Source of the DNA: Cristatella mucedo | Lineage: Eukaryota; Bryozoa; Phylactolaemata; Cristatellidae | Reading direction: 5' to 3' | DNA: 64,000 bases | NCBI GenBank assembly: GCA_009760855.2 | Contig: WPIO01000032.1 | Location: 3,986,001 to 4,050,000 of the forward strand | Part shown: piece after piece, positions 49,901 through 59,235 of the stretch | How the letters are laid out: every line of letters begins with the position of its first letter | Numbering within the stretch: position 1 is the stretch's first letter | Position numbers and translations under genes: made by a program | The notes under the pieces: generated by a model | What the model saw: only the letters and a program-made list of their open reading frames with translations | The model's database searches: none | What the model was told of the DNA's origin: nothing

Positions 49901-51340
49901 TTTGCTAACGTCGTGATGGTGCAGCATAGCACCATCTATGGACGGTTGGATGGAGGGCTGAGCAGAGGGTGAGAGAATGCTATTTTCTTTGCAGACAGCG
50001 TCAGTGTAAAAACAATTCTGTTGATTAAACCGCCTCAGAACCGCCGTAGCAGCAGAAGAGCCTTCACTTCTATCAGCACTGCTTGCAGTGGTTAATAAAC
50101 TATTGGCCGCTACAGTACTTGAACCCAGACCCGGGTGGTGAAGAGGGAGCACCTAACCCATGGGCTAAAACTCAGGGGTCCTATGGCTTCACAATTCACA
50201 AGCAAATTCTGATACCGAAGTGCATCCCTACTCTGCTGAGAATGAGATCCTTATGCAGCCAGAATTTAGTGATCGCTGGAGTTTGACCTGCAGTCTTGAG
50301 GGAATATTTGATCGGAATGTGACGTTTGTTGAGAGTTGAGCATTCCTTATGAGCCCGGAGAGAAAGCGTTTCAACTTAAGTATAATTAAATCTGGGGACA
50401 GGTCGGCAAGCACGTTTTTAAAGCCTATATTATATTCACCTTAAACGAGAGCAGAACTAAGAATCAAAATAAAATCACAAAAATCCACAGTCACCCAAAG
50501 TTTGCTGGTGAGCCGTAATGGCTCACCAGGTAAGGCGGCTGCTTTTCACGACCTCGGCCCCGAGGACGTGAGTTCGAATCCTGCGGTGAGCGATCCTTTA
50601 TCGCCACTGCAAGCGATGGTGATAGTCGTAAAGGCTCTTCTGTCGCTATACAAAAAGAGACTGTTAAATCAGCTTGTATTTATTTATTTATTTGCTGCCT
50701 GGTTGACGATATATTGACTGCCACGATTGGTAACTTCGCATTAGATGATCATGTTACACTATTGTAAGGATATACCGTGGTTCAGCCACATGTCGAAGTT
50801 TAAATTTTACAAATGCTGGGTGCATAACAATGCAACTAAAATAGTATAGTGTGCTCCAGTGGCTAGCTTACAAATTTACATCGCCCAGAAGTGCTATTAT
50901 AAAGTGGAAACATTAGTGTTAAGTGAATGCACAGATAAATCGCATGCAAACGTACAAAGAAGTATTATGCCTTAACTGATGTTTAATATATAGCACTTAG
51001 AAAGTTACATCTCCTTCTAAGTGCTTCACGTAGGCTGTAAAGAAAGCATATAAGCTGATCAGTGATGTTAACATGTTGCATGTAAGTATGACTCTCCCTC
51101 TGTAATTCCGCAAAGCCACAAAGACAAAGCCGGTGTTATGCTCAAGAGTTTTCTATGGCCGAAACGCCTATCGGAACACATATGCAAACCGACCGAGCCA
51201 ACCGACTTCAGCTTACTCAGCAAAGAGAAAGGCAGACCGGAGTGATTAAGGAAGCTGATCAGGTGATCAAGTCAAGGAAGTGATTAGCATGGAAGAGCAT
51301 CTCGTGACATGTGGAAAGGGTGTGCCACAGTCGGCAGCAG

Positions 51341-51437
<97 letters not shown>

Positions 51438-54400
51438 TGAAACAGCTTAAGAATTGTGAAAGTGAGCTCAGCAGTCAAGGAGCTGCAGAGCAAAAACTTC
51501 TGTTCCCGACGGTCTTTAAAAGCAAGAATAGAGCAGCTAATATATTGTCCATTGAGAACTTGAGGGCACGAGAGGCTGAAACTTGTTCAGACGAGCCTAG
51601 CTGTAGCTGGCCTTGCAGGTCAGAATAAGAACTTTGGTTTGCATGCGCAATTGAAGCGCCACAAGTGCCACCATGGGCAGAACAAATACCTGCTAGGAAC
51701 TGGAAAGCGTTGTTGTAAATGTCGTTCATTCTGGCGATGTCTTGATGTCAGTCGGTGACGAGTTAATCGCTTGGGAGTGTTGGGACTGAAGGCATGTTCT
51801 GGAAGGATTTAGTTTGGCTAGGCACTTAGCTATGCGACTAAATTCGCACAGTAATGGGGTCTAGAAGCCCGAGGAGCAAGGATTTCAGATGGGTGCGCCG
51901 ATGCCAGAGAGTGAAGGTACCTAAAACAAAGGAAAAACTCCTTGAAGTCGACGTGCTGCTAAATGTGTGCCAGTGTAGGTCATTCATTTGGCAGTGGCAG
52001 CATTGATAACAGACGGACCTAACTGACATGTTAGGAATTATTCTTCGAGCATAGAATGGATTCATGAATGAATCGATTAACTTGGTGGCTTTGACACCTT
52101 TTTTGTTACACACACCGAAATTTCTGCAACATTGCCTAGCTGAAAGTAGGCAGCCTTGACTGCGGAGCTGATGTGATCATCTAGTGAAAGGTCATTATGT
52201 CATGGGACACCTCCGTTTTTTGTGTTCATAGGCTACACGGTATATGCTCGGTGAGCCAATTGTGAGGCTGAAGTTGACCACTGTCTGAGTTACACCAGGG
52301 TTACATCCCGGTTCTCCTGCGTCCGGTCGGAGCTGAGCCTCCGGCTTCCGTCAGGTTCCCTCGTAGGAAGGGGGGCTAACCCCCGAGCGGCTGCCAGCTG
52401 CGCAACGGAAGTTAAGAGCAATGGCAGCCGAGTGCCGACGTTTGATCGGTCGCCACTCGTTCCGTGGGCTGACAGAATTGCGCAAGACGGCTACAGATTG
52501 CTAGCCATCCGCAAAGCTCCGAACAAGGAGCGTTATCCACCGCGCGCACTCGGTGGATAACGCAAAGGTGAGCTGGCGAAGAAGTGGAAAGGCAAAGCTG
52601 AGAGCTGTCTACATTTTGAGGTGCCGAGGAGAGCACTCCAGGAGGTGGCGGGAGCCGAGCAGCAGAGGCAGCAGAGGCAGCAGAGGCAGAATGTGCGCGA
52701 GCTGCAGACGAGATGGCGAGCAGACGACATGCTTTTGCCACTCTCTGCATCGAGGGTCGGCACTGAGGGCCTGTGCCATTGAGCGACGGGCTCGAGGCAG
52801 GTCGCAGCTGCTCTGCTACCCATCTCCTCTGCTGAGGCGCAGGCTGTGCAGCTGTGCCTTAGCTGTGCCAGCCACTACGCTGCTCTGCGCTCGACTGGCC
52901 GCAGGAAGGGAGCTCGTAGGGCCCCAGTGCCCGTCCTGTTTCTTGTCGAGCTGGCATTCCAGGCTAAGCGTGTCATGTCAGTGCTTGCAACGTCGCCTGC
53001 TAGCTAGACTGTGCTCATCGCTGCCGACCGAGTTCTGCGCGTCATCGCGATGCTATTTGCTCCGCCCAACCGGCAAGATAAGCCAATTCTATCGTGGCTC
53101 TGTGGGCTTGAGGTCTGGCTCTCATAAAATGGGGTCATTTCGGTGACTAGCCGTGCCTCTTGTCCGTGGCAGTAAAGCTAATTGGCACCTTGGTCATTAA
53201 CCAATGCAGTCGAGCATGGGCTGACACTGCACGATGACATGGCAGCATGTTTGAAAACAGCTGAGGTGAGTCGTGTTCGATGCAGAGCCCCGGACCAGCG
53301 GCAGCCTCAAGTCACAAGCGTACTCTGGGTGCTGCTACTGCCATCTATGCCGGCTTGGGCCGCTCGTCGTCCAGCCGATTCCCCGAAGCTGGTGAAGATG
53401 GCGACGACACGACAGCAGCATATGCCGCTGCTGCCACCCCCTCGAAGCTGTTGCTTTCGAGCAGCAGCCCACCTGTCCCCCTCGAATGCTACTGCTGCTT
53501 TTGCAATGAGAGCTAGCGGCATCCTCGCTTGCCTCGGCACCACAGCCACAGCAGTCAGCTGGGTTGATTTGGAGCCTGGCTCCCACAGCAGCAGTGGGAG
53601 CCAACTTCACCGGGCATCCTTCAAACGGCTGCTGATTGACTGTTCTTACAGAGCAGAGCGCTAGTTAGGCTGCTGAACCGGTACGAGGCAGTAGTTTGTC
53701 TGGTTTCATCAAGTGGAAATCCTCTTAGCAGCTACGAGCTCGTAGTGGTGGTTATCCGAGTTGTCACTGCACGTAAGCTTGCGTGTGCGAGTATGTTTGT
53801 GCTGAATGTGTACTGCAAGCTAGTCTAGCATGGTCACTGACCAGCTGCTGTGGGCCAGCGTCGATGGCTATACAATCAATTTTCGGGTATCTTTTTTGTC
53901 ATTTAAGATACCGTGTCTGAAGAGTTTTTGCACGTTGGCATTCGTTCTACAGACAAGCGGCCGACGACACCTCACCTGACGCTGATGAAGCTGTCACAAG
54001 CGCGAGGTCTTAAGGCCAAAGGTATCTGCAGAGTGGTTCGCTCTGCAGAGTGGTTCGCTCTGCAGAGCGGCTAGCTCAAGTAAAAGAGGTCGTCTAGTGG
54101 AACAGACACTGGCTTATTATGCTCTGTGCGATGCATCTGCAGCTGCCACCTGCGCTTGAATTGTAGACCTTTAGCATCCAAAGCTTCATGGTCACTTATT
54201 GCGTCTGACCAATTCAAGCTATAGTTTGGCCAACACCTTGCATGAACAAAGCAGAGTCTTGCAAGGCAATAATTATGACTAGGTCAATAATAATTAGAAT
54301 AGTAATTAGGTCACACACTCGACCAAATTTTCTCATACAATTGCACTTTGTCATAACTAATTATTACCAAATTCTGCTTATCTGACAACATACAGATCTC

Positions 54401-57400
54401 ATCCAGTCTTCAACGTGTGACCTCCTCCTCTTCATCCTCATCTAAAATCACCCGTGAATCACAAAACCTCAAGAACCTCGACATCGATGGTGTCCATGCT
54501 AAAATATCGGCTTCGCCTCTGCTGCTCAATCCTCCATCCGACTTGTCATCATTGCTAGATTGCCACAAAACGACACTAGCTGACATGCTCGACGAGTTTG
54601 CACCTCTAACTAAGTGCACTGTGTGCCCTCGCTCAGACGGCCTATGGTTAACCGCAGACATTAAACTAGCTAGGTCTACTCAACGATGGCATACGAGGAC
54701 TACTGTAGATCATACCAATTGATCCTTGCAAAGACCAAGTCTAGCTTCTGTAAAAACGTCGAATTACAGATGCACAATCCTAAAATGCTGATGTCGACGA
54801 TCAATCATCTCCTTAACCGCACCCAGGTTAGTCCCTTACCTAGTGATCCCTGTGATGATCTGGCTGATTGCTTCTTAAGCTTTTTTGTCAACAAGATAGA
54901 TAAGATCAGGGAATCGGATCCCTAGAGTGGCAGCGGCTCCCTGGAATCTTGTCCCACAATTCCAGGCAGCACCTCAATGTATTCATTCAAGGAGATCACT
55001 AATGACCTCGTCCTGAAGTTCATTTCACAACCAAAGAAGATAACTAGTAATCTGGACCCTATTCCCACAGTCCTGCTTCTACGATGCATAGATATGCTTA
55101 TGCCATGCATAACTAACATCACAAATATGTCATTAGCCTCAGGTCCTGTCCCAGCACCTTTCAAAAAGGCCATAGTCAGGCCATACTCGAGAAAAGAACA
55201 CTAGACCAAGAGAACTTCAGCAACATCTGCCCAGTCTCCCTTCAACTATTTCTAGCAAAGGCACTGGAACGAGTCGTAGCAGACCAGCTGAACTCATTCA
55301 TGTATTGAAACTTCAAACCGTGCTAGTAAGTTCTAGTCTGGTTTTAGAGCTAATCATTCCACAGACTCGGCATTGCTTCGGGTGTATAACAAACTGCTTA
55401 GAAATGCAGACTTTGTTAGAGTATCACCACTTGTTATGTTTGATCTTTCGGCAGCTTTTGATACTATCAATCATCAAGTTCTTCTTGAGCGCCTCTTATC
55501 TCGCCTGGGCACCACTGGCACTGTAATAAATATAAATAAATAAATACTAGCTGATTTAACAGCCTCTTTTTGTATAGCGACAGAAGAGCCTTCACGGCTA
55601 TCACCACCGCTTGCAGTAGCGATAAAGGATCGCCCACTGCAGAATTCGAACCCACGACCTCGGGGCCGAGGTCGTGAAAAGCAACCGACAAATATCATCC
55701 GACGAACCTCTGAAATATGGAGTACATCAGGGGTCTGAGCTTGGTCCCCTTCTTTTCACGGTTTATGCTCTCCCTGTTGCTGATGTGATTGCCAGGCACA
55801 ATTTAGGCTTTCGCTCCAATGCAGACGACAGTCAGCTGTACCTCTGCTTTGACTTCTTCCAGCCCTCCAGCATGTTGATTTCTCTTAGCTTCCTTGCTGC
55901 ATATATTGATAACATCCACAAATCGATGGCAGCAAACGTTTTACATTGAATCTTGATGAAACCAACTGACTAGTTATGGGCAAACCAAGTATGATTCAGA
56001 AATTGGAAAGGTTAAGGCTCTCAATCGGCTCTGCCAGAAATATCACCTGCTGAATTTTCACGAAATCTAAGTGTCATGTTCCAAAATGACTTTACCTTAG
56101 GCGACCACATCAGCTCCGCAGTCAAGTCTGCCTACTTTCAGCTACATAACATCGCTATAATTCAGGCTTGTTTAGACAGGGATACAACATCTAATTGGTC
56201 TATGCATTTGTGACATCCCGTCTGGACTTCTGTAATTGACTGATTGCTGGTCTACCGGTCTGTGCAATCTGGTGCTCGCAGCTGGTGAATGCTGTGCAGC
56301 TATACTTGTCTGTCGTGAGTGTCGCAGTTGCTACATCTCACCACTTCTCGTCGACCTGCACTGGCTCCCATTCAGACGCTGCATTGACTTCAAGGTTTTG
56401 TCGCTCACTTTTAGGTCACTTCATTCTTTGGCTCCAGTCTATCAGATCTACTCCCCCACCAGGCTAAGCATCGTACCACCTGCTTTTCTGAATCGAATCG
56501 TTTACCTGCACCTGGTATCAACCGCAAATTCTTTGGATTTGACCTTTAGTATACATGCTTCTTTAGCCTGGAACTCACTCCGACTTGCATCACATCACCT
56601 GACTTGACCATATTAAAAAGAACTACAAACACATCTATATATGACAGCATTTAGTGGCTCCCTGCGATTCGTCCTTGTTTTGCAAGCTGACACTGTGCAT
56701 GCTGCCACTAACCTTCTTGCATACCTACATAGATATCCTGTGCATGCCAGCCATAACCAAGTTATTCTTGATGTTTATTGAGCATGCCAACACTAACCAT
56801 TCGATCGTGTTTCCTTTGCAGCAAATGTAAAGTGCCTAGAAAGAGATTAAGTTTTTTGAGGGCACTATATCTATTTTATTATTATTAGTATTAATAATAT
56901 TATGATTATAATGAAAATTAAACATTTGTATTGCATCCCTAAGATAACCAAGTCTTTATCTAGGTACTTTACGTTTGTTGGAAAGGAAGGATATCGATTG
57001 AGCAGTGATAACTTGCACACTTTTAGCACTTACAAGTGCAGAAAGACAGTTCACTCCGATGGAGGAAATACCACCATTAGAAGCACGAGTCGGTTTTTAG
57101 CAGCTTTTTAAATGTCGACAAATCGGGATATGCTGTGACGTCAGTTGGTAGCAAGTTCCAGGCATTGGTAGAATACAAACTGAAGGCTCTGAAAAGTATC
57201 TGACGTTGTTTCGAGGCACAGTAAACTTGACTGAGAAGAGCTGCTGGTACGTACGGTGGGCACCCACTGCATGCTGGTGAGCAGGACAGTGCATGCACAT
57301 GCTGGTACAGTGCATGCACATGCTGGTTTTAATGCATGCACATGTTGGTTCAGTGCATGCATATGTTGGTACAGTGCCTGAACACCGAGTCTGCTGAAGT

Positions 57401-58534
57401 CTGCGAGATGTAATGGTTAAAATTATGTTCATTAGCACCCAAATCCCATGCCCTCTCCTTGTGGCCAGTCTCAATGGCTCTAGCCCATTGTGGCTTGTAT
57501 ACTTACTTAGTCGAGAAAAAAATTCTCGAAGTATGGCCGCCACTTTTGTGGCTGTAAATTCGTTCGAGTAATAAGAGGATTTCTATGCAATGCCAGGCAT
57601 ACTGAAGTAATGCAACGTATGTGAAAATATTTATTGAAAACCCAAAAAACAAATATATACCGGCTAAGCTTTGAGGGTGCAATTGGCATGGCAGAGTAAA
57701 GTATCTATAGCCTTACTACAAATACGTGTAATCTGCCGGTTATGTAGGTCTCATTATTGTACAGATTTCGAATCGTGTTCTCTGTAATAGACCCCATTGC
57801 TGTTCAACTGCTCTCCTAGCTCTGCTATGTTTCCCACTTTCTCTTTGTTGCGTTAGATGAAGTTTCCTTGGCTACCGAATGCGTACCGAAAGCCCTTAAG
57901 CTGTGAGTGCGCTGTACACAACTCTTCTGCATTACACCCACGTAGTCTTTGTGGCTTTGTGGAGTGACCGACGGAGATATATTGTCCTGCGTGTATCTGG
58001 TGCTGCCAGGTAGGCTAAGGGCTATTAAAGAATTCAAAGTCCCCCTCTGATCATTTTGGAAGCAGAAACTAGTAATCTTAATCTGACTACAAGCATTATA
58101 GATTGGTAGATCCAGATATTAATCGGATAGCTTACCGTATTTATCATGTACTCGACAGCCTGATGGGACATTGTGGCGCTAGAAAGAAAGAAGTGAAGCA
58201 TGCATCGTAAAGTCGCATCGTCCTCTGGAGTTGAACCCTCACTTCCGAGGCAGCAGTCACGCCTACTCACCTGTTCCACAGGCATTGCCGCTACGTTCTT
58301 GCTGCATGCAGGTGCAGGTCTGTTAAGTTACCGCAATAAGCATCATGCATTTCGCTAGAACGCACCTTTCATCACGCAGGATTCAAGCGCTTCGATCCCG
58401 AGATGCTCTCGGGTATGGCGGACACATTCTTCGGCGTTCAGACGGTGAAGTGCCTGCAGCTGTGTGCCATGCATTCTTCAAGGAAGCAAGCCTCCGGCTA
58501 CTACCAAGTCGAGCACGAGGCCGCACTCTCTTGA
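43804..58534 (+). CDS. AKAP7: AKAP7-like 2H phosphoesterase, 5 exons, N-terminus missing
   Basis: Joining 43804-43961, 47163-47452, 48523-48674, 53953-54021 and 58380-58534 gives 273 residues with no internal stop and matched phases at all four junctions. Order of features: a Pro/Ser-rich lead (residues 1-38); first strand APNYFVAIQVTDSK (about 39-52); helix IREACIEAQRQLL; first catalytic motif FHLTLMVMHL (His 83); an acidic insertion; AKEALDECAKRLL; the VRGVGTFNGQV strand; second motif PHLTLMKLS; KRFDPEM; then FGVQTVKCLQLCAM and QASGYYQVEHEA before TGA. Paired H-x-T motifs define the 2H phosphoesterase fold, and the LCSM/NGYY-type C-terminal block is specific to the AKAP7 central domain, which binds AMP and in some mammals cleaves 2',5'-linked oligoadenylate. 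Those activities are known of the family, not shown here. The PKA-binding helix that follows this block in vertebrate AKAP7 is absent. The start codon exon was not found. Confidence 0.85.
44290..45275 (+). mobile_element. LINE-A 3' fragment within the AKAP7-like intron 1
   Basis: RT C-terminal coding in shifted frames: SISPAESARNLGAMFQSDLS, HAFVTSHLDFCNSLLAGLP, RNSAARLVCRECHSC, LPDKLSIVPLAFRNL. Then comes the 3' UTR with GCATGCTGACACTGTGCATG and the tail GCAAATGTAAAGTGCCTAG..TATTGTTATTA. One of the better preserved LINE-A 3' ends. Confidence 0.9.
46310..46515 (-). mobile_element. LINE-A 3' end, minus orientation, in intron 1
   Basis: Complement of the LINE-A 3' UTR: CATCGTCAGAGAACTCAATC, TTTCTAGGCACTTTATG, GCACGATCGAATGG and two GCACAGTGTCAGCA-type motifs. 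Confidence 0.85.
47163..47452 (+). CDS. AKAP7: AKAP7-like exon b, with the first H-L-T motif
   Basis: Acceptor TTGTTTGAAG, phase 0 in. It encodes IREACIEAQRQLLDVGG, ALIKPPKFHLTLMVMHL (catalytic His codon at 47253), then about 35 residues with no counterpart in vertebrate AKAP7 (a GILVSHGRDPK start, an acidic DSDEAEVPE middle and NVLPAVPGAADLN), and ends at CAG-GTAGCT in phase 2. An earlier donor-like GTGAGT at 47304 would break the phase with exon c, so the longer exon is preferred. Confidence 0.85.
48523..48674 (+). CDS. AKAP7: AKAP7-like exon c
   Basis: Strong acceptor (CTCTTGCTTTTCAG), one leading base completing an Arg codon with exon b. It encodes AKEALDECAKRLLAEQ, then FTVRGVGTFNGQVIYAAV and EGSSWLKAVLG, equivalent to the FQGIGTFGNQVGFVKL region of AKAP7. 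The donor GTGAGC starts at 48675, phase 1 out. Confidence 0.9.
49615..49712 (+). mobile_element. LINE-A 3' tail fragment
   Basis: CAATCATGCTTCACTCGCAG, AAATGTAAAGTGCCTACG, GAGCTCTCTGAGGGCGATAC and ATTATTATCA. Confidence 0.75.
50015..50173 (-). mobile_element. SINE-1 diverged copy, minus orientation
   Basis: The complement of the SINE-1 body (TTGATTAAACC, AGCAGAAGAGCCTTCACTTC, CTGCTTGCAGTGG) and a B-box complement TACTTGAACCCAGACCCGGG. Lies about 330 bp from the plus-oriented copy at 50507. Confidence 0.7.
50507..50695 (+). mobile_element. SINE-1 (tRNA-derived), best copy
   Basis: The head has an A-box TGGCTCACCAGGTAAGG and a B-box GAGTTCGAATCCTGC, the spacing and motifs of a tRNA-like Pol III promoter. 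The body is GCGATCCTTTATCGCCACTG, AAGGCTCTTCTGTCGCTATA, CAAAAAGAGACTGTTAAATC. It ends in a (TATT)n tail. A functional tRNA is unlikely because the acceptor stem does not pair and the sequence recurs in repeats. Confidence 0.85.
50696..50984. other. Unassigned intronic sequence
   Basis: No supported feature. Confidence 0.4.
50985..51065 (-). mobile_element. LINE tail fragment, minus orientation
   Basis: ATATATAGCACTTAGAAAGT, CTCCTTCTAAGTGCTTCACG and GGCTGTAAAGAAAGC resemble the complement of the LINE-A type tail, diverged. Confidence 0.5.
51093..51620 (-). mobile_element. LINE-B fragment, minus orientation, containing a (GA)n array
   Basis: Starts with the complement of the LINE-B end (CTCTGTAATTCCGCAAAGCC), then CAGCAAAGAGAAAG, GTGCCACAGTCGGCAGCAGG, the GA array, and the complement of VPFL..LKTVGNRSFCSAAP at 51470-51530. 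The (GA)n array grew out of the GGAGAGTA stretch normally present at this point of the element. Confidence 0.8.
51341..51433. repeat. (GA)n microsatellite inside LINE-B
   Basis: About 93 bp of GA with one GGGA interruption, replacing the short AGGAGAGTA motif of other LINE-B copies. Confidence 0.97.
51640..52270 (-). mobile_element. LINE-A RT-region fragment, minus orientation
   Basis: CCTTGAAGTCGACGTGCTGC, CCAGTGTAGGTCATTC and AGCTGAAAGTAGGCAGCCTT, then GCGGAGCTGATGTGATCATC, in the same order as 18350-18670 (minus LINE-A). Confidence 0.7.
53953..54021 (+). CDS. AKAP7: AKAP7-like exon d, with the second H-L-T motif
   Basis: Acceptor CGTTCTACAG; two leading bases complete an Asp codon with exon c. 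It encodes KRPTTPHLTLMKLSQARGLK then AK (catalytic His codon at 53973), matching the FKPHLTFMKLS block of AKAP7. It leaves in phase 1 at G-GTATCT. Compared with vertebrate AKAP7 roughly 15-20 residues (a helix and turn) are missing between exon c and this exon. Confidence 0.9.
54026..54076. repeat. 17-bp tandem repeat at the exon d splice donor
   Basis: Three copies of CTGCAGAGTGGTTCGCT, the third with three changes, starting four bases after the intron's GT. Each copy contains the palindrome CTCTGCAGAG at its junction. Confidence 0.95.
54077..54379. other. Unassigned intronic sequence
   Basis: AT-rich TAATTA-containing stretch at 54270-54365; no gene or repeat recognised. Confidence 0.4.
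54380..56890 (+). mobile_element. LINE-A copy, longest, in AKAP7-like intron 4
   Basis: Keeps the linker before the RT (SLLDCHKTTLADMLDEFAPL, then SDGLWLTADIKLARSTQRW) and CFLSFFVNKIDKIRESDP. Next are RT pieces: [56 protein letters not shown] and NADDSQLYLCFD (the YADD box changed to NADD). Then the C-terminal region and the 3' tail at 56815-56890. A SINE-1 copy interrupts it at 55525-55686. Endonuclease missing; frameshifted and stopped in several places. Confidence 0.9.
55525..55686 (-). mobile_element. SINE-1 copy nested in LINE-A, minus orientation
   Basis: A (TAAATA)n tail complement on the left, then GCTGATTTAACAGCCTCTTT, GACAGAAGAGCCTTCACGGC, GCAGTAGCGATAAAGGATCG and a B-box complement GAATTCGAACCCACGACC. 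The tRNA-like head is truncated. Compared with LINE-A at 21880-21945, about 60 bp of LINE sequence is missing at the insertion point and no target duplication is evident. Confidence 0.85.
56891..57410 (-). mobile_element. LINE-A-related fragment, minus orientation
   Basis: The minus strand encodes FRAFSLYSTNAWNLLPTDV followed by AYPDLSTFKKLLK, the C-terminal DRAFS..APNAWNSLP motif, spelled differently from the main LINE-A copies. The tail at the left is AAGTCTTTATCTAGGTACTT. Tail-to-tail with the preceding LINE-A. Confidence 0.7.
57286..57375. repeat. 21-bp minisatellite, about 4 copies
   Basis: Unit of the form ACAGTGCATGCACATGCTGG plus T, with copies starting near 57286, 57307, 57328 and 57349 plus a partial fifth. 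Units carry an internal GCATGC palindrome. Confidence 0.9.
57411..57784. other. Unassigned intronic sequence
   Basis: No supported feature. Confidence 0.4.
57785..57985 (+). mobile_element. LINE-B 3' end
   Basis: GCTCTCCTAGCTCTGCTATG, TTCCCACTTTCTCTTTGTTG, ACCCACGTAGTCTTTGTGGC and GTGGAGTGACCGACGGAGAT. Confidence 0.85.
57986..58379. other. Unassigned end of AKAP7-like intron 4
   Basis: Intron 4 runs from 54022 to 58379. This final segment shows no repeat; it ends TTTCATCACGCAG. Confidence 0.5.
58380..58534 (+). CDS. AKAP7: AKAP7-like terminal exon e
   Basis: Acceptor CATCACGCAG; two leading bases complete a Gly codon. It encodes FKRFDPEMLSGMADTFFG, VQTVKCLQLCAMHSSRKQ and ASGYYQVEHEAALS, then TGA at 58532. 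The FG..(8)..LC.M....Q..GYY..E spacing matches the end of the AKAP7 central domain. The stop falls where vertebrate AKAP7 continues into its PKA-binding helix. Confidence 0.9.
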
Positions 58535-59235
58535 TTGGTGGTGCAGTCGATGGCAGTCGCAGCCTTCCATCCAGGAGCTATTCGGCGACTGTGCCAATCA
58601 GAGTTACCTGACCGACGAGCGATCTGACAGAACATCGGCCGTCTGAGGCCGGACTCTTTCTCGTTACCGGTTCACTTGCGGCTCGTCCGGCTCGAGCGTG
58701 TGCCTGCGTCCGGCTCGCGCTCGAGCAGGTCGGATGCTCTTCGAGCTGCTTGCCACTAATTATACCAGGTTATAACTATACCAGGTTCTCGGCACCAGTC
58801 TGAGACATGGACATGCTCTGTAGTGCTGTCGCTGAACGGACGTTGACCTATTCGAGTGGGCGCAGCCCTATTCGAAACCTCACCTCACACTTTGTTCTTT
58901 TGGCCACTACTTCGATGCAGTGTCTTCTTTTTAATGGTAATATGAAGCATGCTCTTATTGCTGGCAGACGCTGCCATCTGGCTCGTGCAGAAGACCGACC
59001 TTCATATTTGGACGCGCTTACTGCCGTTGAGCCTGTTCTGCAGGCACAGGGCTTTTGTAGCAGGCGAGCCATCTTGTACGTTTCTGGGCAGCCACTCAGG
59101 CATAGAGTATGACATAGGCATTGCATAGGCTCCCATCGTACCGTGCACCAGGCACTGGTGTTGCTCCTTTTTATTGTTCACTTTTTCTCTCCTTGCACAC
59201 GCTAACCTTCCCGGTTTTCTCCTCTTTAACCTAGC
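58535..59235. other. Unassigned; includes the 3' UTR of the AKAP7-like gene
   Basis: No clear AATAAA polyadenylation signal was picked out. Overlapping ORFs on both strands at 58807-59126 lack motifs. TATACCAGGT is repeated at 58763-58788, and CGAG/GCTCG motifs cluster at 58680-58740. Confidence 0.4.

Larger units (their letters stand above)
48675..53952 (+). other. AKAP7-like intron 3 (5.3 kb, repeat-filled)
   Basis: It contains a LINE-A tail (49615-49710), SINE-1 copies, a LINE-B fragment, a (GA)n array and a minus-strand LINE-A fragment. A GC-rich interval at 52300-53650 with open frames on both strands has no recognised product. A short phase 1-1 exon for the missing helix may hide here; none was found by eye. 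48675-49614 and 52270-53952 are otherwise unassigned. Confidence 0.6.

Noticed and set aside
50507-50595. tRNA gene
   Set aside because: A- and B-box motifs are present, but the sequence is the head of a dispersed SINE and does not fold as a mature tRNA.
53210-53265. Candidate exon before a GAG-GTGAGT donor
   Set aside because: In the phase required by exon d the last codon before the donor is a stop, and the open frame does not resemble AKAP7.
53647-53820. Open frame reading LVRLLNRYEAVVCLVS after a CTTACAG acceptor
   Set aside because: The acceptor puts it out of phase with exon c; in the needed phase a stop follows at once.
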